In this document: positions 10,908 through 23,025 of the stretch, one piece after another
How the letters are laid out: every line of letters starts with the position of its first letter
Numbering within the stretch: the stretch's first letter is position 1
Origin: Chromera velia
Lineage: Eukaryota > Sar > Chromeraceae
NCBI GenBank assembly: GCA_018398765.1
Contig: JAHBMJ010000234.1
Span: 27,501-91,500, forward strand
Length of the DNA: 64,000 bases
Direction: 5' to 3'
Notes under the pieces: model-generated
The model's input: the letters and a program-made list of their open reading frames with translations, nothing else
What the model was told of the DNA's origin: nothing
The model's database searches: none
Position numbers and translations under genes: made by a program

Positions 10908-11639
10908 CTTTGTTTCTTCTCTTGTTTCTTTCTTTCTTTCTTTCTTTCCTTCCTTCCTTCCTTCCTTCCTTCCCTCTTTCTTTCTTTCTTTCTTTCTTTC
11001 TTTGTTTCCTTCCTTCTTTCCTTCCTTCCTTCCTTCCTTCCTTTCTCTTTTTCCCTCTTTGTGTCGGTTTCACTCACACACAGAGAGTATAGCACACGCC
11101 AACTGCATGTCAGTGACACTGCGTTGACTTTCAGCTGCTGTGTCATTCTTCAGACAACGACGGTTATCGGGATCGATCGTTGTGCGATGAGAATATTTAA
11201 GGTTCTGTGTGAGCATGCCTGCATGTGTCCTCAATCATGCATACGTGTATGGAAAGTGAAGAGAGGGGATTGACAGAAGAAGACAAAACTTTTGAGCGCT
11301 AGCATGAGCGACTTCCGATCCCTTCAAGTTTGTTGAACAGTACAACTTGAACTTTGGTCAGAGATTAGAGGCCAACGTCTTGGTAATAATTAACTCTTGT
11401 CACATGATTATACAAGAGTAACATCAACATCTTGATATAATATTGTTCTATATGATTGATTGATTGATTGATTGATTAATATGTTCCGCCCTAGGGCCTT
11501 CCCGCTATGTCTATCTGTCGCCAGAGCTAGCTCGATCTACGTAACACTGCAACACATCTCGCTACATTGCAACACTCTACGTTGTATCTGATCAGTTCTA
11601 TACAACTCAAATCTCAACTTTTGAATAGAATTTAAAGTC
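10585..11639. repeat. Spacer with large simple-repeat block
   Basis: After the RING/TRAF stop, bases 10830-11052 are a compound array: (TCTCTG)n, (TG)n, then long (CTTT)n and (CTTC)n tracts. Several short TGCATGCA-like words occur at about 10595-10740. The (GATT)n tract at 11455-11478 and the AT-rich flank lead to the hAT-like element. Frames through the array encode only Ser/Phe/Leu or Lys/Glu low complexity and were not called. Confidence 0.7.
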
Positions 11640-13516
11640 ACTATAAATAGGGATAACTATCGAATCGATATCGTATCGTATCGTATCAGTATCGGTATCG
11701 AAGTATCGACTATCGGTTCTTTCTCGGGCGGCCGAGTATCGGTTAGTATCAGCCTGCTTAGAGCTTGTGAATATTTGTGAAGGACTACTATATGGCCAGG
11801 CGCGCGCTGGGCCGGGCCTCGGTGCTCGAAGACCGGGCGCGTCCGCGGGCCCAGTAACACGTATACCGTCCCCAACCGGCTCCATGCATGCATGGATGAA
11901 TGCGGAACCGGCTCCATGCATGGAGCGTACACTGAATTCAGCCCCAGCGGCCGGAACAGCGCCTCAAGACAAGACTGCATGTTCACTGCATCCGATCCAA
12001 CAGAGCTTCATCATTTCCGTTTTCTGAACAAAACCGCTTCTGGACAATCAAAGCATCATAACAGCCAGAAGGGGAAAAAACAAGCTAAGGTGTGGGCATA
12101 TTATAAACGTCAGGCGGATAGAAATTTCGTCTCCTCAGCATGTAGAGTTGCTTGACCCGTTGTTGACCTGTCGGAGTTGGCTTACTGGCCAACGTCCAAA
12201 CAACTCAAGGACAGTAGTCTAAGAATCGTCTTTCCACAGTGTTGTCTCTTCTTTTTGTGCCGTCTTGGAGCTTCAGGAGTGACCGGATCGACCAGGATGT
12301 CAACATGGGCGAACTGAGATTCGGAAAGGTCAGTCATGAGTGATGTCACTGTCATTTGGTGACATCCATACTCTGCCATTGAAGCTTGCCACTTTACCAT
12401 TGATGTTCAACCACTGAGCATGCTTCTGATGACCTTATCTTTTACAAAAGCTTGCCACTTGGCGACTCGCTGCTCGTTTTTTGACGTTGACCTAGCTTCC
12501 AGCAACGGTTCGGTCTTCACACCCTCTGAATCACAAAACACACACCAAGACCGTCTATCTGTTTCCTTGTGGGAACCTTTGTAGTCCAACGTGTTTGTCT
12601 TGGTCTCCTTCATGCTTTTACTTGGGCAGAAGGAACTCCTAATACCGCAAGCAGTGCTGTTTTCGTTTTTCTAGAACTGGATCTGCCCTCCCTGGAATGA
12701 CCGGTGAGTTTGTCACTTGTGCCCGCTTCGCAGAGGAAGGAGAGGGCTTCCCCAAAGTCTAGAAAGCTGAAGATTGTCTTACTATGGATGTGTTCCACGA
12801 ATTTTTTGCAGCTTTAAAATCTCAGTTGGCCGTTTTGCGTATTGGTTGATTTTCATGGAGATGCATACACATACAGATAAACACACAGACCACTGCACAC
12901 TGTCAGACCTTTGACCTCAATTTTCTCTTCACTCCGCTTGCTGAGTATCAACCACCACGTCGCTCAAGAGAGTCCAACCTAAGCTGCTTGCTGCGTAGCT
13001 TGTTTTTTCTTTCTTCTTTGTGCTGCAAATCTATATGGTTCCTTCGTGAGTGCAGAATAGCATGTGGATGTCTGCGTTTTGCCATAAATTTTGTATGCAT
13101 TCACTTGCATTTGGGTGATTTTGGCACACACATTAGAATAAAAACGAGTCTAACATTTTGCTTCTGGCATAAGATTTCCAGGAACGACGTGTTGATGAAG
13201 TCATTGTCAATCTGATGATGTCACAGTGTTGACTCTTTTAAAGGGGGGGGTTAGGAGGGCGAAGCCCCCCTTATAGTTTAGCCTTCTGAACGTTTCGGAG
13301 CCCATTTTCTAAGTAACACGAGATTTTTACAAAAAGTTTTTAGTTTGACGAATGATACTGTTTGCACTAGGTTTTAGCCTCGTACGCTAAAAATTTTATG
13401 TCAGTATCGAAATTATCGACGATACCCCCTTTTTTTGGAACGTTAAATTCCCATACGATAGCGATACGATACCGATTCGATACCAATACAATACGATAGC
13501 TATCCCTAACTATAAA
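11640..13516. mobile_element. hAT-like DNA element with 8-bp target duplication
   Basis: The element proper is 11648-13508 (about 1.86 kb). Its ends are inverted: TAGGGATAACTATCG on the left and, on the opposite strand at the right, TAGGGATAGCTATCG. Inside each end is a further region rich in CGTAT/TATCG. It is flanked on both sides by the direct repeat ACTATAAA (11640-11647 and 13509-13516), an 8-bp target-site duplication. Eight-base duplications and ends beginning YAGGG are typical of the hAT superfamily. The interior has only short frames. One minus-strand stretch (12407-12613) has a CxxC and a Trp that could be a decayed BED finger, but no full transposase is visible. This is best called non-autonomous or dead. 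Confidence 0.75.
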
Positions 13517-13974
13517 GTGAAATTATAAATTAGGACATATGAGGATGGGCCGGGATTTATCTTCTAAGTTTATGTACTATAGTTTATGTAATGATGATTC
13601 AAAATAAATCAGAAATATCATGTAAATTAATATTCTATCATTTACAATGTACTCATTCTATCATAATATACAAGTCCTAGTACACCACTAATCACTATTC
13701 ACTAACACATTGTATGTGTAATCTTTCATTAGCCTTTCAAGAATGGAAGAAATGATTTGGAAAGTAATCTAAGTTTAGCGTTTGGACTTCAAGTTACAAC
13801 TTTGGAGACTAGGGAGTAGCTAGGGAATATCTAGGCAGTAGCAAGGACAAGCAATTTACAAAGCTTTTTCTTGAATGAAAAGACTATAAACAGTAAAAAG
13901 AAGTCAGAAACGACGTCTGAAACGTATCTAGAAACGTATAAGCCTAGCTACCCACGGTAGGTAACCCACGAGCG
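13517..13974. other. Spacer downstream of the LRR gene
   Basis: This AT-rich stretch lies between the hAT-like element and the stop codon of the leucine-rich-repeat gene. It should contain that gene's 3' untranslated region. No AATAAA on the minus strand or other clear signal was identified. Confidence 0.4.
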
Positions 13975-16900
13975 TTAAAAAATACGGTTTAAGCTAGGCA
14001 CCTTGCCTTCAGACTGGGCGGCTTGCCGCAAGGCCTTGATAGAAAAGAGAAATTCCTTCTGTGTGACCCCTCCATCTCCCACTTCCTCTTGTCCTTCCTG
14101 ATCTTTCCAGTCCACCCAGCAGAGTTCCGGCAGTGACTCAGGTTCCAGTGTTTTGAAAAAACCGGAGATTCCCTCGAGGGTGATTCTGTTTTTCGACAAT
14201 TTGATGCTTCCAAGCTTCGGACACTCGTGTGCGCGAAAAACCTCCCCCCATCTTTTCAACTTACTATCGTCAATCTCGCAATCAGACAGGTCCAGGTACT
14301 TCAAATATGAGAGGTTCCCTCGCTCACTTGACGCAAGCGCAATCAACGCCTCCTCTCCCACCTGCCCTCCCCTCAATTCGAGCTCCCCCACACGGACCCT
14401 TTCCCGACTCTCCGCAATCGCTCTAATCAAGTTGTCAAGATTCACGTCACGCGAACCTTCGCGGACACACAAAGTGAGAGGAAACGCAGCCGGGGGAAAC
14501 TGGTTTTCCCTCACAGCATCTGAAATGATTGGCACACTCTGAGTGTCCAAAGAGATACGCGCAGGCTCTAATTTCTCCACACACGGCAGCTTCCCTGTCG
14601 CCATTGCGATCCCCAGCCATACACAAAAATGGTCCTCTCTCGTCTGACCAATAAGCAGCTGCTTCATTTTCGGAAGGCCGCCCTGACTCTCAGCAATGGA
14701 TCGAGCAAACACCTCCCAACTCTGAGGCTCCACCTCTGCCTCGATACCATCCTCCCAGCCCCTCACACCATGCGCCCTCAAGTCAAGAGAAACGACCCCC
14801 GCAAACCCTCCCCCCCTGACCGCCTCTGCAAGTCCCCTCACCCCCTCATCGGTCAGATTCGAATTACTCAAGTCAATCTTTGACAGTCTCGGAAGCTTTC
14901 CGGACATCAATGTCATGCCCAAATATCCCGCACCCTCTCCCGCCCTTGAAAATGAAACATTGAGCACGTCAAGAGAAGCCAAACCTTCTTGACTCTCCGT
15001 AACAGCCCCCATAAGAGCCTCCATCCCCACCCTTCCCAGCCTACCTCTTTCCTCCGTCCACAGACCTTCTCTGTTGTATGTCAAGTCGAGCACACGAAGC
15101 TGGGAAACACTCCCGACCCTCACTGCCTCAGCCAGCAAAACTGCATGCTCATCATTCAACTTGGCGCAAAATTCCGACAAAAAATTGAACTTCACATGGG
15201 ATAACGAAGCTAAGAAGGTCCTCCTCCCTTCCAAAAAGTTCGACTCCGTCCAATCGAACATGGTCATCTTCACCTGCCGAAGAGAGCTCAACCTACCCAT
15301 ACCAATCAGGTCTCCAAGCAACTGCAGGGGATCCCCAATCACATCAGGTCCTCCCCCCTCCCACAAGTCAACCGTCAAATCATGAACCTCCACCCAAGGC
15401 CCCTTTTCATTCTCCACAACCCCCCTGAGGAAGGCACCCAAGTACAGCGGAATCAGAGAAAGACTGAGAGGGCGAACAGGCGCATATCTGCCCGCCCCCA
15501 AGCCTTGAAATGTTTCTGTGTGATCATCTTCCAGATCATACCCGGCCAAATTCAACGGCACGTTTTGAAGCCCACACGGGCGCTCAGCACTTTCCAACGC
15601 TTTCAAAAACTCTTTCACGGCCATCACAGAGATAGTCGAAGAAGTCTGTAGCCGCAGATTCTTCAAACTGGGCAAACACTCAGCTCGAATCATCCCGCTG
15701 ATTTCGTCTAGACTATCAAACAAACCGTCATTCTCTTCAAGGTCTAATGTCTCCAAGGTGGGGATGCTACTCCCTCCCAGAGAGTCTGCAAGCCGCTCTA
15801 GAACCCAGGCATCCATCTCGCAGTTTGCCAGCCGAAGCTGACGCACGCACGGCAAGCAAGCTGCGCAAAGAATCTGACCCAAAACCCCCATTCGCTGTTC
15901 ACTGAAACGGTTCCCTGAGAGATTCAGCGTTTCGACCCTCAAGTTCTGCTGCTTGATGGCATCACAGAGAAGTTCCAGCGCTTCCAGGTCATCGCGGGTT
16001 TTTGTCATCGTGTTCTCAAGGTCCAACACGCGAAGGGGGGAAGCACCCCCACTCGCAACCACCTCTGCAAGTGCACGGAATCCCTCAGCACCCAGAGGGT
16101 TGCCTGAAGGAAGGAAGGTGGAAGAAAGACCATCAAGAGGTTTGTTTTGCTGAAGCAAGATTGCTATACTCGAGATAAACCGAAACACTGAAACGTGTAC
16201 AGGCATCAAACAGAACTGAAAGTCAGGACGGCTTGTTGGCAAGAACGGAACGATAGAATCTGTTTGTCTGTCTGTCTGGCTGGCTGGATGCAAGCTTGCC
16301 CAAGACATACAGTAGTCTCTGAGGCCGTGCGGCCCCTAGGTTCGTCGGGCAGTCAGTAACTCTCTCTCTCTCTCCTCAACAGCCTCAATCAACCCTAGGC
16401 TTCAGAGAGAAGCATGACGCCTTTTCCCTCTCTTCTTTGTTTTCTCTCAGGACAGACTGTGTGACTTCTCTCTCTTTCTTTTTCCTTTCTTTTCCCTTTT
16501 CCAACAGACAGGCAGACACACGGAGGGACAGAACCCCCCCCCTGAGGCATGCCGACCCCCAGGGAACGGAGGGCATCTTTGTTTTGCCTCTCTACGCCTT
16601 CAAAGCACAGCCAGCCAAGGCATACGACAAGAAGAGGACCCGACTGTTTGAGTAGATGAAACACATGAGAAAGAAAGAAAGCTGACTGGCAGGCAGGCGG
16701 ACCGTTCAAGCAGAGGTGTTGAAGAAGAGGAACCAAAAGGCGGAAAACCTCGGGAGCTTCTTCCGGTCCGATGGAATTTTCTGCAGAGAGAGAGATCATG
16801 CAGTCAAGCAGCCGTGACGACAAAAATGACGAGATTCAACGCTCAGACAAGAACCGCACTCAATCTTGCACACACCCACAAGAGAGAGAGGGAGAGAGAC

Positions 16901-17004
16901 TGAAAAAACAGAAAAGGAGAGAGAACAATGTTCAAACAAACAAACGAACGAACGAACGAAGGAACGAACGAACGAAGGAAGAAAGGAAGGAAGGAAGGAA
17001 GGAA

Positions 17005-17035
<31 letters not shown>

Positions 17036-19436
17036 TTGAAAGAAGTAAACAGATGAACGAACACAGCTTGTCGACATCCCATATTAATATATTACACCGT
17101 CGCCCCAAGCGCCTCCACTCACCCGCAAAAACAAATCTCTTCAGAGGAGGAGCCTCCTCCCTGCCCTCTCTCGCAGCCTTCACCCTTTCCAGAAACCGCA
17201 CAAAGAGAGGGAGGGCTCGTCTTTTCACAACAACGGCGTCTGCACACAACTTGCGTTGAGAAGCATTGAGATGTGGCTTTCTCCATCTAACAGAAAAATA
17301 AGTCCAGTTTAGTACCAAAAAACACATACAGGAACATTGGGATCGATCAATCTTTTTCATGCGTGTTATGTGTGCAGGCAGGCGCTCGCAGAAGAAGATC
17401 TAAGTGGCGGACACAACCATGCACGAAGCTGATTGACCCATTCGATATTCAATGCAAGGCAGAAGTGTTCCGGAGACGGTAGAGCTTGTTTCAGCCCAGG
17501 CACTAATAGAGTTTACATTGAAAGAGGCGGGTGGGGTAAGACAAAAAAGAATCAAGGAACACATGGGTACGCACCAAAACACACATGTTGCATCATGACA
17601 ACGCCACCCGCCTACCCACCCACCTGCTTTCATTTGCTCGATGGAAGAAGGAAGAAGCTCCATGAGGAGGAACATCTTATCGGGGGAGACGCCACTCGAT
17701 CCTGAAGAGAGGGAACGCGGGAGAAGACAGAAGAGGAAGCATTGAGTGTCCACAAAAGGATGCATGAGTTCATGCCTGTATATGTGGCATTATGTGTATT
17801 CTTCTCCTCTCCTTTTTTTCTCAAACACACGCCTGAGGGAGAGGGAGAGGGACGAAGAGACAGGAAAACAAAGAAACTTTCAGCGGACACTTCAGGGAGC
17901 CAACAGAGGAGGGAGGAACCTTGTGCTCTGACTCACCAGACAGATCCACGCAGTCGGGAAGCACGAGAGAAGTTTTCCCCTCTGCCTTGTGCTGCAGAGA
18001 GACAATTGGAGAAAGGCAGAGACAACTCGTGAAGATAGAGACAGCTAGAGATTTGAAGAGACAGGAAATGTCTTGCGCAGATTTGAGAAGACCGGACTCT
18101 TCGGTTCCTTTTTTGCAAAGTCTCTCTCTCACTTTCCCTTCTTAGCTGTCCCTCTTTTCAGTCTCCCTCTTTTCCTTCCCTGCCCTCAAGAGGCCTGCCG
18201 TCGCCCGGATGTGGCGCAGGTCTGTGTTTGCTTGCAGGAAGGGCTTCGTGCTTTGAGGTTTATTCGATGCGGATGGGGTGACTGAACTTGGTGTGTCGAA
18301 TTATCAGTGTGGGTCTTTTTTGTGTCGTTTTGGGTGGCTGGGTGAGGATCGGGAGTTCTCTGGTGCCTTCTCGTTCGTCACGAGAACTTCTCTGTTCCAT
18401 GCATACTTGTCTCCCAGAGCTTGCTATCTTGCTCACACTCCCGAACTTCCTTGCAAAATGTTCCGCTTTATTTCAGAATGAGAGAGAAATGAGAAGAAAG
18501 GGTGGCGCAGATGCTCTAATATCATCTCTACTGGACTGCTCGGATCTGTGCAGGCAATCCATGCGACTTGCTTTCTTGATCAGAAGGATCTGTGCAGGCA
18601 ATCCATGCGACTTACTTTCTTGATCAGAAGGATCTGTGCAGGCAATCCATGCGACTTACTTTCTTGATCAGAAGGAGAAGCAGCCAAGCCAAACCAAACG
18701 AGTCTCTCTGTTTCACCAGATCAGAGAGTATCTGCAAGTTTACGTTCAAAAGAGAGGGATGGATATACAGAAAAATGTAGAAGGGCGGGACACAGTACCC
18801 AGCCGGAAGAAGAGAGAGCCCTCTGAGGACAAAAACAAGAAGGCGACCGGGTCTGTACTGCACTGCTGAGCAACGACGCTCAGGCAGGGAGTATGAAGGA
18901 GAGAAAAGGCAAGACCACCATTGCTGTCTCCACTCAAGAAGGCCTCCAGCGAATCAGAGACGGACTCTACGAGGGTAGAACGAGCCCGTAGCCACCGGAA
19001 GGCCAGAATCACAGTCTAGCTGCCTCTCTGTACATATGAATACATATGAATGGATACAAGCCTATCATGGATCATCGATTCATGCAGAGACGGCAGGGCG
19101 AACGTGAACCTTTACCTGGAGGCTGTCAACACATGAAACACTCTGGCTTGACCTGAGCCTTAAACATCACCTGCCGAGCAATTGTCTTGACAATAGACTG
19201 ACCTGAGAAGTTATTTCCACTCTTTGAAGAAGTGCAAAGAGACCATCGTCCTGATTGCGACGTCTCTCTGTCTCCTTGTCAAGTGTCTTCTCACCGACAT
19301 CCTCTTCCCTTTGCGCGTTTTCGTATCTGCCTTTCTGGTTGTCCTCTGAGGCTTCCTTTCCTTCATTGTCACGCTTGGGGGTCCTCGCGTCTTTGCCTCT
19401 GCCCTCCTCTTTTTGAGTTTTCGTCTGCTCTGTCAT
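13975..19436 (-). CDS. Leucine-rich-repeat (LRR-RI-like) protein, multi-exon
   Basis: The large 3' exon (16103-13975) encodes about 708 residues of LRRs of the ribonuclease-inhibitor type, with repeated LxxLDLxxN and LxxxGxxxLAEAV motifs. Upstream exons fit by phase: 16780-16703 (ENSIGPEEAPEVFRLLVP), whose end joins the last exon as LCLNG|NPLGAEGF, and 17286-17123 (ending FVFAG). Further candidates are 17701-17624 and 17991-17937, which join each other in frame. The 5' end is probably the ATG at 19436, with a first exon 19436-19203 (Lys/Glu-rich, ending at a GTCAGT donor) and a second near 19015-18919. Links between about 18.9 and 18.0 kb, and around 17.50-17.29 kb, are unresolved, so two genes cannot be excluded. 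LRR-RI proteins usually act as protein-interaction scaffolds. No signal peptide or kinase domain is visible. Confidence 0.65.
16861..17040. repeat. Purine-rich tetranucleotide arrays in LRR-gene intron
   Basis: Tracts of (AACG)n, (GGAA)n and (AAAG)n lie between the coding exons at 17123 and 16780. On the transcribed sense these are pyrimidine-rich and end in a CTCTCTCTCTGCAG acceptor, so part of the array acts as the polypyrimidine tract. Confidence 0.7.
18542..18673. repeat. Three tandem copies of a 44-bp unit
   Basis: A 44-bp unit starting GGATCTGTGCAGGCAATCCA occurs three times head to tail with one or two substitutions. The unit length is not a multiple of three, so it is unlikely to be translated. 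It sits in the uncertain 5' part of the LRR gene, probably in an intron. Confidence 0.85.
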
Positions 19437-20330
19437 CCTTTCTGGCTACGCACTTTTCTTTTGGAGACGGCTGTTCGTCCCGCCACAAAGAACTTCGGAA
19501 GAAGTGCACGTAAGAGGTTCAAAGTGCTCCCGCATGAACGGATTGCGTGTGGAATTTTTCTCGTTCACACCTATTCACTCTGGTATACGTGAAGCATGCA
19601 GAGTGTCGCAATCCTTCCTTGCCTTCCTCTGTCTTTGGTGAATAAATCTGGAAGGCGCTGAAGTGGCCCGGAAAGCGAAGCTGAGAGGGCACTTAACAAA
19701 AATTGCACCCCCCCAGACCACACGGATGGCTGCGTCCGACGTTTACAGGAAGTCTACCACAGGAAGATCTGACGCACGCCAAGCTCGACCCCGGAAAGAC
19801 AATTCAGCTGAGGAGGCACTTTCCAAATTTAAAGGGGCAACAAGAATAAATTTCGCTTTCCGGGCCATTCGCACGGAGTGCGTCAGATCGGCTTTTACCA
19901 AAATGGTCGTGCGATCGAAGTCGAGTTTGCGCGCGGTTAATTGCCGGCCCGATTTTGGGCCTGAGAGGTCTGCCGTCAAGACGCTGCATGGGGCATGCCG
20001 GGGCCGCTTTCAATATTTGGGATTATTTGGGGACCCTACATGGACGAGAGTCTGCCAAGACAAGACCCCTATTTACCCTTATTTTGCCCTCCTAAGTCGG
20101 ACCCTAACAACTTCCTATTAGTCTTATTTCATATTCTTTCATTAAAGCCCCCGGGCTACCTTGGGTGCTACGCACTTTTTGAATGCTTTCAGAATTAACA
20201 AAAAACATCGCAAGATTTAGTGAGATCAATCCCTCTGGTTACCTCTAGTATACAATCAATAACAATCAACCAAGGTTTGTCAAAAAGCGCGCTACTTACT
20301 TAGGCCCGCGCCTATGCCACTTAATTTTCA
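19437..20330. other. Spacer with an imperfect palindromic stretch
   Basis: Between the LRR gene start and the LINE remnant, two inverted-repeat pairs share an axis. A 15-base word at 19665-19679 (GGCCCGGAAAGCGAA) is complementary to 19852-19866. A 12-base word at 19766-19777 (GATCTGACGCAC) is complementary to 19878-19889. The open frame 19663-20121 crosses this region but is compositionally odd and matches nothing I recognise. It may be a remnant of a small foldback element. Confidence 0.45.
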
Positions 20331-20333
20331 TGT

Positions 20334-23025
20334 ATGTTTCCATATAGAAAGGCCGCAGGTGTGGACAGTATAGTTGCAGAGCTCTTCAAGGCAGGGGGGG
20401 GAACAGTTGTGGGCAGACTCCTTGATGTCTTCAAGGCGGTCTGGCGTAAGAGGATAGTCCCGAAGGCATTCAGGGATGCTGTCCTTGTGCCAGTCCTAAA
20501 GAAGGGGGATAGGCTAGCCTGTGACAATTGGAGGGAGATTGCACTTTTCGTTTTTGCAGGCAAGGTGCTAGCAAAGATTATAGGAAAACGTCAGTAGAAG
20601 CTGAACAGGAAGAAAATTAAAGAAGCGCAGGTGGGGTTTTGGGAGGGAAGGGGGACTATGGATATGCTGTTCACAGCTAGACAGTTAGTAGAAAAGGCGA
20701 AGGAGAAAAGGTTGAGGCTGTTTTGGCTGTGGGTCGATTTGACCAAAGCCTTTGACACAGTCAACCATCCCGGTCCATCCAGCCCTCCATGCCCTCCTTC
20801 TGAAAAAGGGCGTCCCTGAGCTTGTCTTGTCTTGTCTTGTCTTGTCGGCGGACTCTCGTCCACCACGGGGCTGTGGCTATCCACTGGGATACACTTCACC
20901 GGGTCAGTCCCATACCCCATATGCATGTCTGCTCCCCCTCCCACTGAGGTAGTCTGGTAAAACTTCAGTCATGTAAGATGTCAAACATACTTTCCTAGCT
21001 ACACCTCTCCCCCGCCCCTGCCTCTGCCGCATGGCAGGTCTGTCTGACTGTCACAGCCTTGAAGTTCACCCTACTATATGACCTGACAGCCTAAGATATT
21101 TTTGCCATGCCTGAGGTCTCTCCCGCCTCTCCTCTCTCAGTCGTCCGCTGTGCACCATCCAACGCTAGACTAACGAAACGACCAAGTCTAGCGTTCCATC
21201 AGTCGCCGCGGCACTGTGGAGCGCCTCCACCCCCCCATCCATCACCACCCTTTCCTTCTTTCTTGTATCTTTCTCTTCCCCCTTCTCTTCCGTTCTCTTT
21301 CCTCTCTTTTCGTTCTCTTCACTCTGCCCAAAGAAAACCAGACCTGCTGCCCGGTACTTTGACTGTAGTTCTGAGCCCTCCAGTGGTTCCTCCTTTCCCA
21401 ACCCCCTCAGCATGTTAGCGGTTCCTTCATTACGTCTCATTCCCTTCCACCTCACCCATTCATACCCTACCCATACCACTGACATGCTATGCTGACCACC
21501 TTTTTTTCAACTACGGCGGTCTGCAGCCAGGGAAAAAACCTCCTCTTTTGATTAGTGAGGGAAAAAACCTAGCTTTTTCTTCCCCTTTTCAGCTTTTCCC
21601 ACTCCCTATTTTTGTTCGGTCAGTTTACTTCCTTCCTTCCCTTTCCCCACCCTTACTGACCAGAACAAGAGCCAGGGAAGGTTTGACAACCATTTCCAGC
21701 CTGGTTTTTGAACATACCAGCCTGCTGTTGGTTGACATCATCATGTCCTTCATGAAAGGAATGGAGGTATGTGTAGAGGTGAACGGAGAAAAGATGAAAT
21801 GGTTTTTTGTCAAAAATGGGGTTCGGCAGGGGTGTGTGCTTAGGCCTCTCCTTTTTCTCCCTTTCTTTAAAGCAGTCATTGAGGAGGTACTTGAGGGGTG
21901 GGAGGGAGGGGTGAAGGTAGAAGTCAATTTCACTTAGCCGATTTCTAGCAAGAAACCCAGCAAGTTGTTCTCTTTTGTTGCGAAGGTCACAGTTCTGAAG
22001 TTTGTAGATGATTTGGGGGCGCCCGACCCTTCCGAACAGCGCATACAGGAGCTTGCAGACCACCTGCAGGCAGCCTGTAAGCGTTGGGGCCTTCAAATCT
22101 CTATCAAAAAGACAGAGATGCTGGTGTAACCAGCAGCAGGAGAGGAAAGACACGCAGGAAACCCACGCCCATCCCCCATCTCAATCAACGCTGAGCCCCT
22201 CTAGGAGGGACAGGAATTTTAGTACCTTGGGGAGATGATTTCGAATGATGGATCTCTGGACCCTGAGATCAATCTCGGGATTCAGCAAGCAGGGATGATG
22301 TGGGAGAGGTTGCAAAAGGAGGTTTGGCAGGGGGGGGGGCTGTCAGTGACAGCACAGACAAAGATGCATCTCTTTAGAGGTGTTGTCCTCCCTGCTCTCT
22401 TGTATGGGGCAGAGACATAGGCTGTCCGAAAAGATCTAGTGCACAGGCTTGAGTCTTGGTGTATGGCGAGAGTACGACAGATTCTCAGGCAGCCCCGCAC
22501 AGAGAGAATGCCAGACGCAGTCATCCGCCAGGTTTTGGGGCTCTCTCCTATTGAGAGCCTCATTTAAAAGGCTTGGTTGCGGTGGTTGGGGCATGTAGGA
22601 AGGATAGGAAAGGAGAGGCTCCTGCGGCAGCTTCTCTTCGGGCATCTGGCCGGAGACCGTCCTGTGGGGCGGCCCCTCCTGCAATGGACTGATTGTGTTC
22701 TCTCAGATTTCAGACAGCTCGGCATTAACGAGGCTGAGTAGCAGTCCCTTGCAGTGAACAGGGGGGAATGGAGGAAGCTTATCCAAAGGGGAGTGAAAGA
22801 AGTTGAAGAGAGACAAAGAGAAGAGAAAGAGGAGAAAAAAACGGTGAGAAAGGGTAAGAAGGAAGAAGATTTCCACTGTGGAGCAGAGGGATGCAAGAGG
22901 TCGTTTCTTTCTGAAAAAGGCCTTCGCATCCATATGAGCAGAATCCATGGCGATCCATGGAAAGTAACCAGCGAAGCCTCCCTGTGTCAAGAAAGAAATC
23001 ACAAAGCAGGAAAGGGTTTCTAAAA
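20334..23025 (+). mobile_element. Degenerate LINE-type retroelement (reverse transcriptase)
   Basis: Blocks of a non-LTR reverse transcriptase appear in order but in different frames. They are: a KAAGVDSIVAELFKAGG start with LKKGDRLACDNWREI (20346-20560), WVDLTKAFDTVNH (about 20728-20768), LHALLLKKGVPELVL (20785-20830), VKNGVRQGCVLRPLLF (about 21808-21855), KFVDDLGAPD, the catalytic FxDD box (about 21995-22025), then FQYLGEMISNDGS (22215-22253) and a LGHVGR...GRPLLQW tail (22588-22690). A C2H2 finger lies near 22870-22945. In-frame stops and shifts break it, for example before AVRKDLV and before KAWLRWLG, so no functional product is expected. About 0.9 kb of unrelated sequence (20835-21720) separates two RT blocks that are normally adjacent. 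The N-terminal endonuclease is not seen. Confidence 0.85.

Noticed and set aside
10819-11146. Frames rich in Ser/Phe/Leu or Lys/Glu
   Set aside because: They come from (CTTT)n, (CTTC)n and (TG)n arrays and have no other sequence.
18542-18673. CRISPR-like array
   Set aside because: The three copies are contiguous, without spacers, in a eukaryotic intron context.
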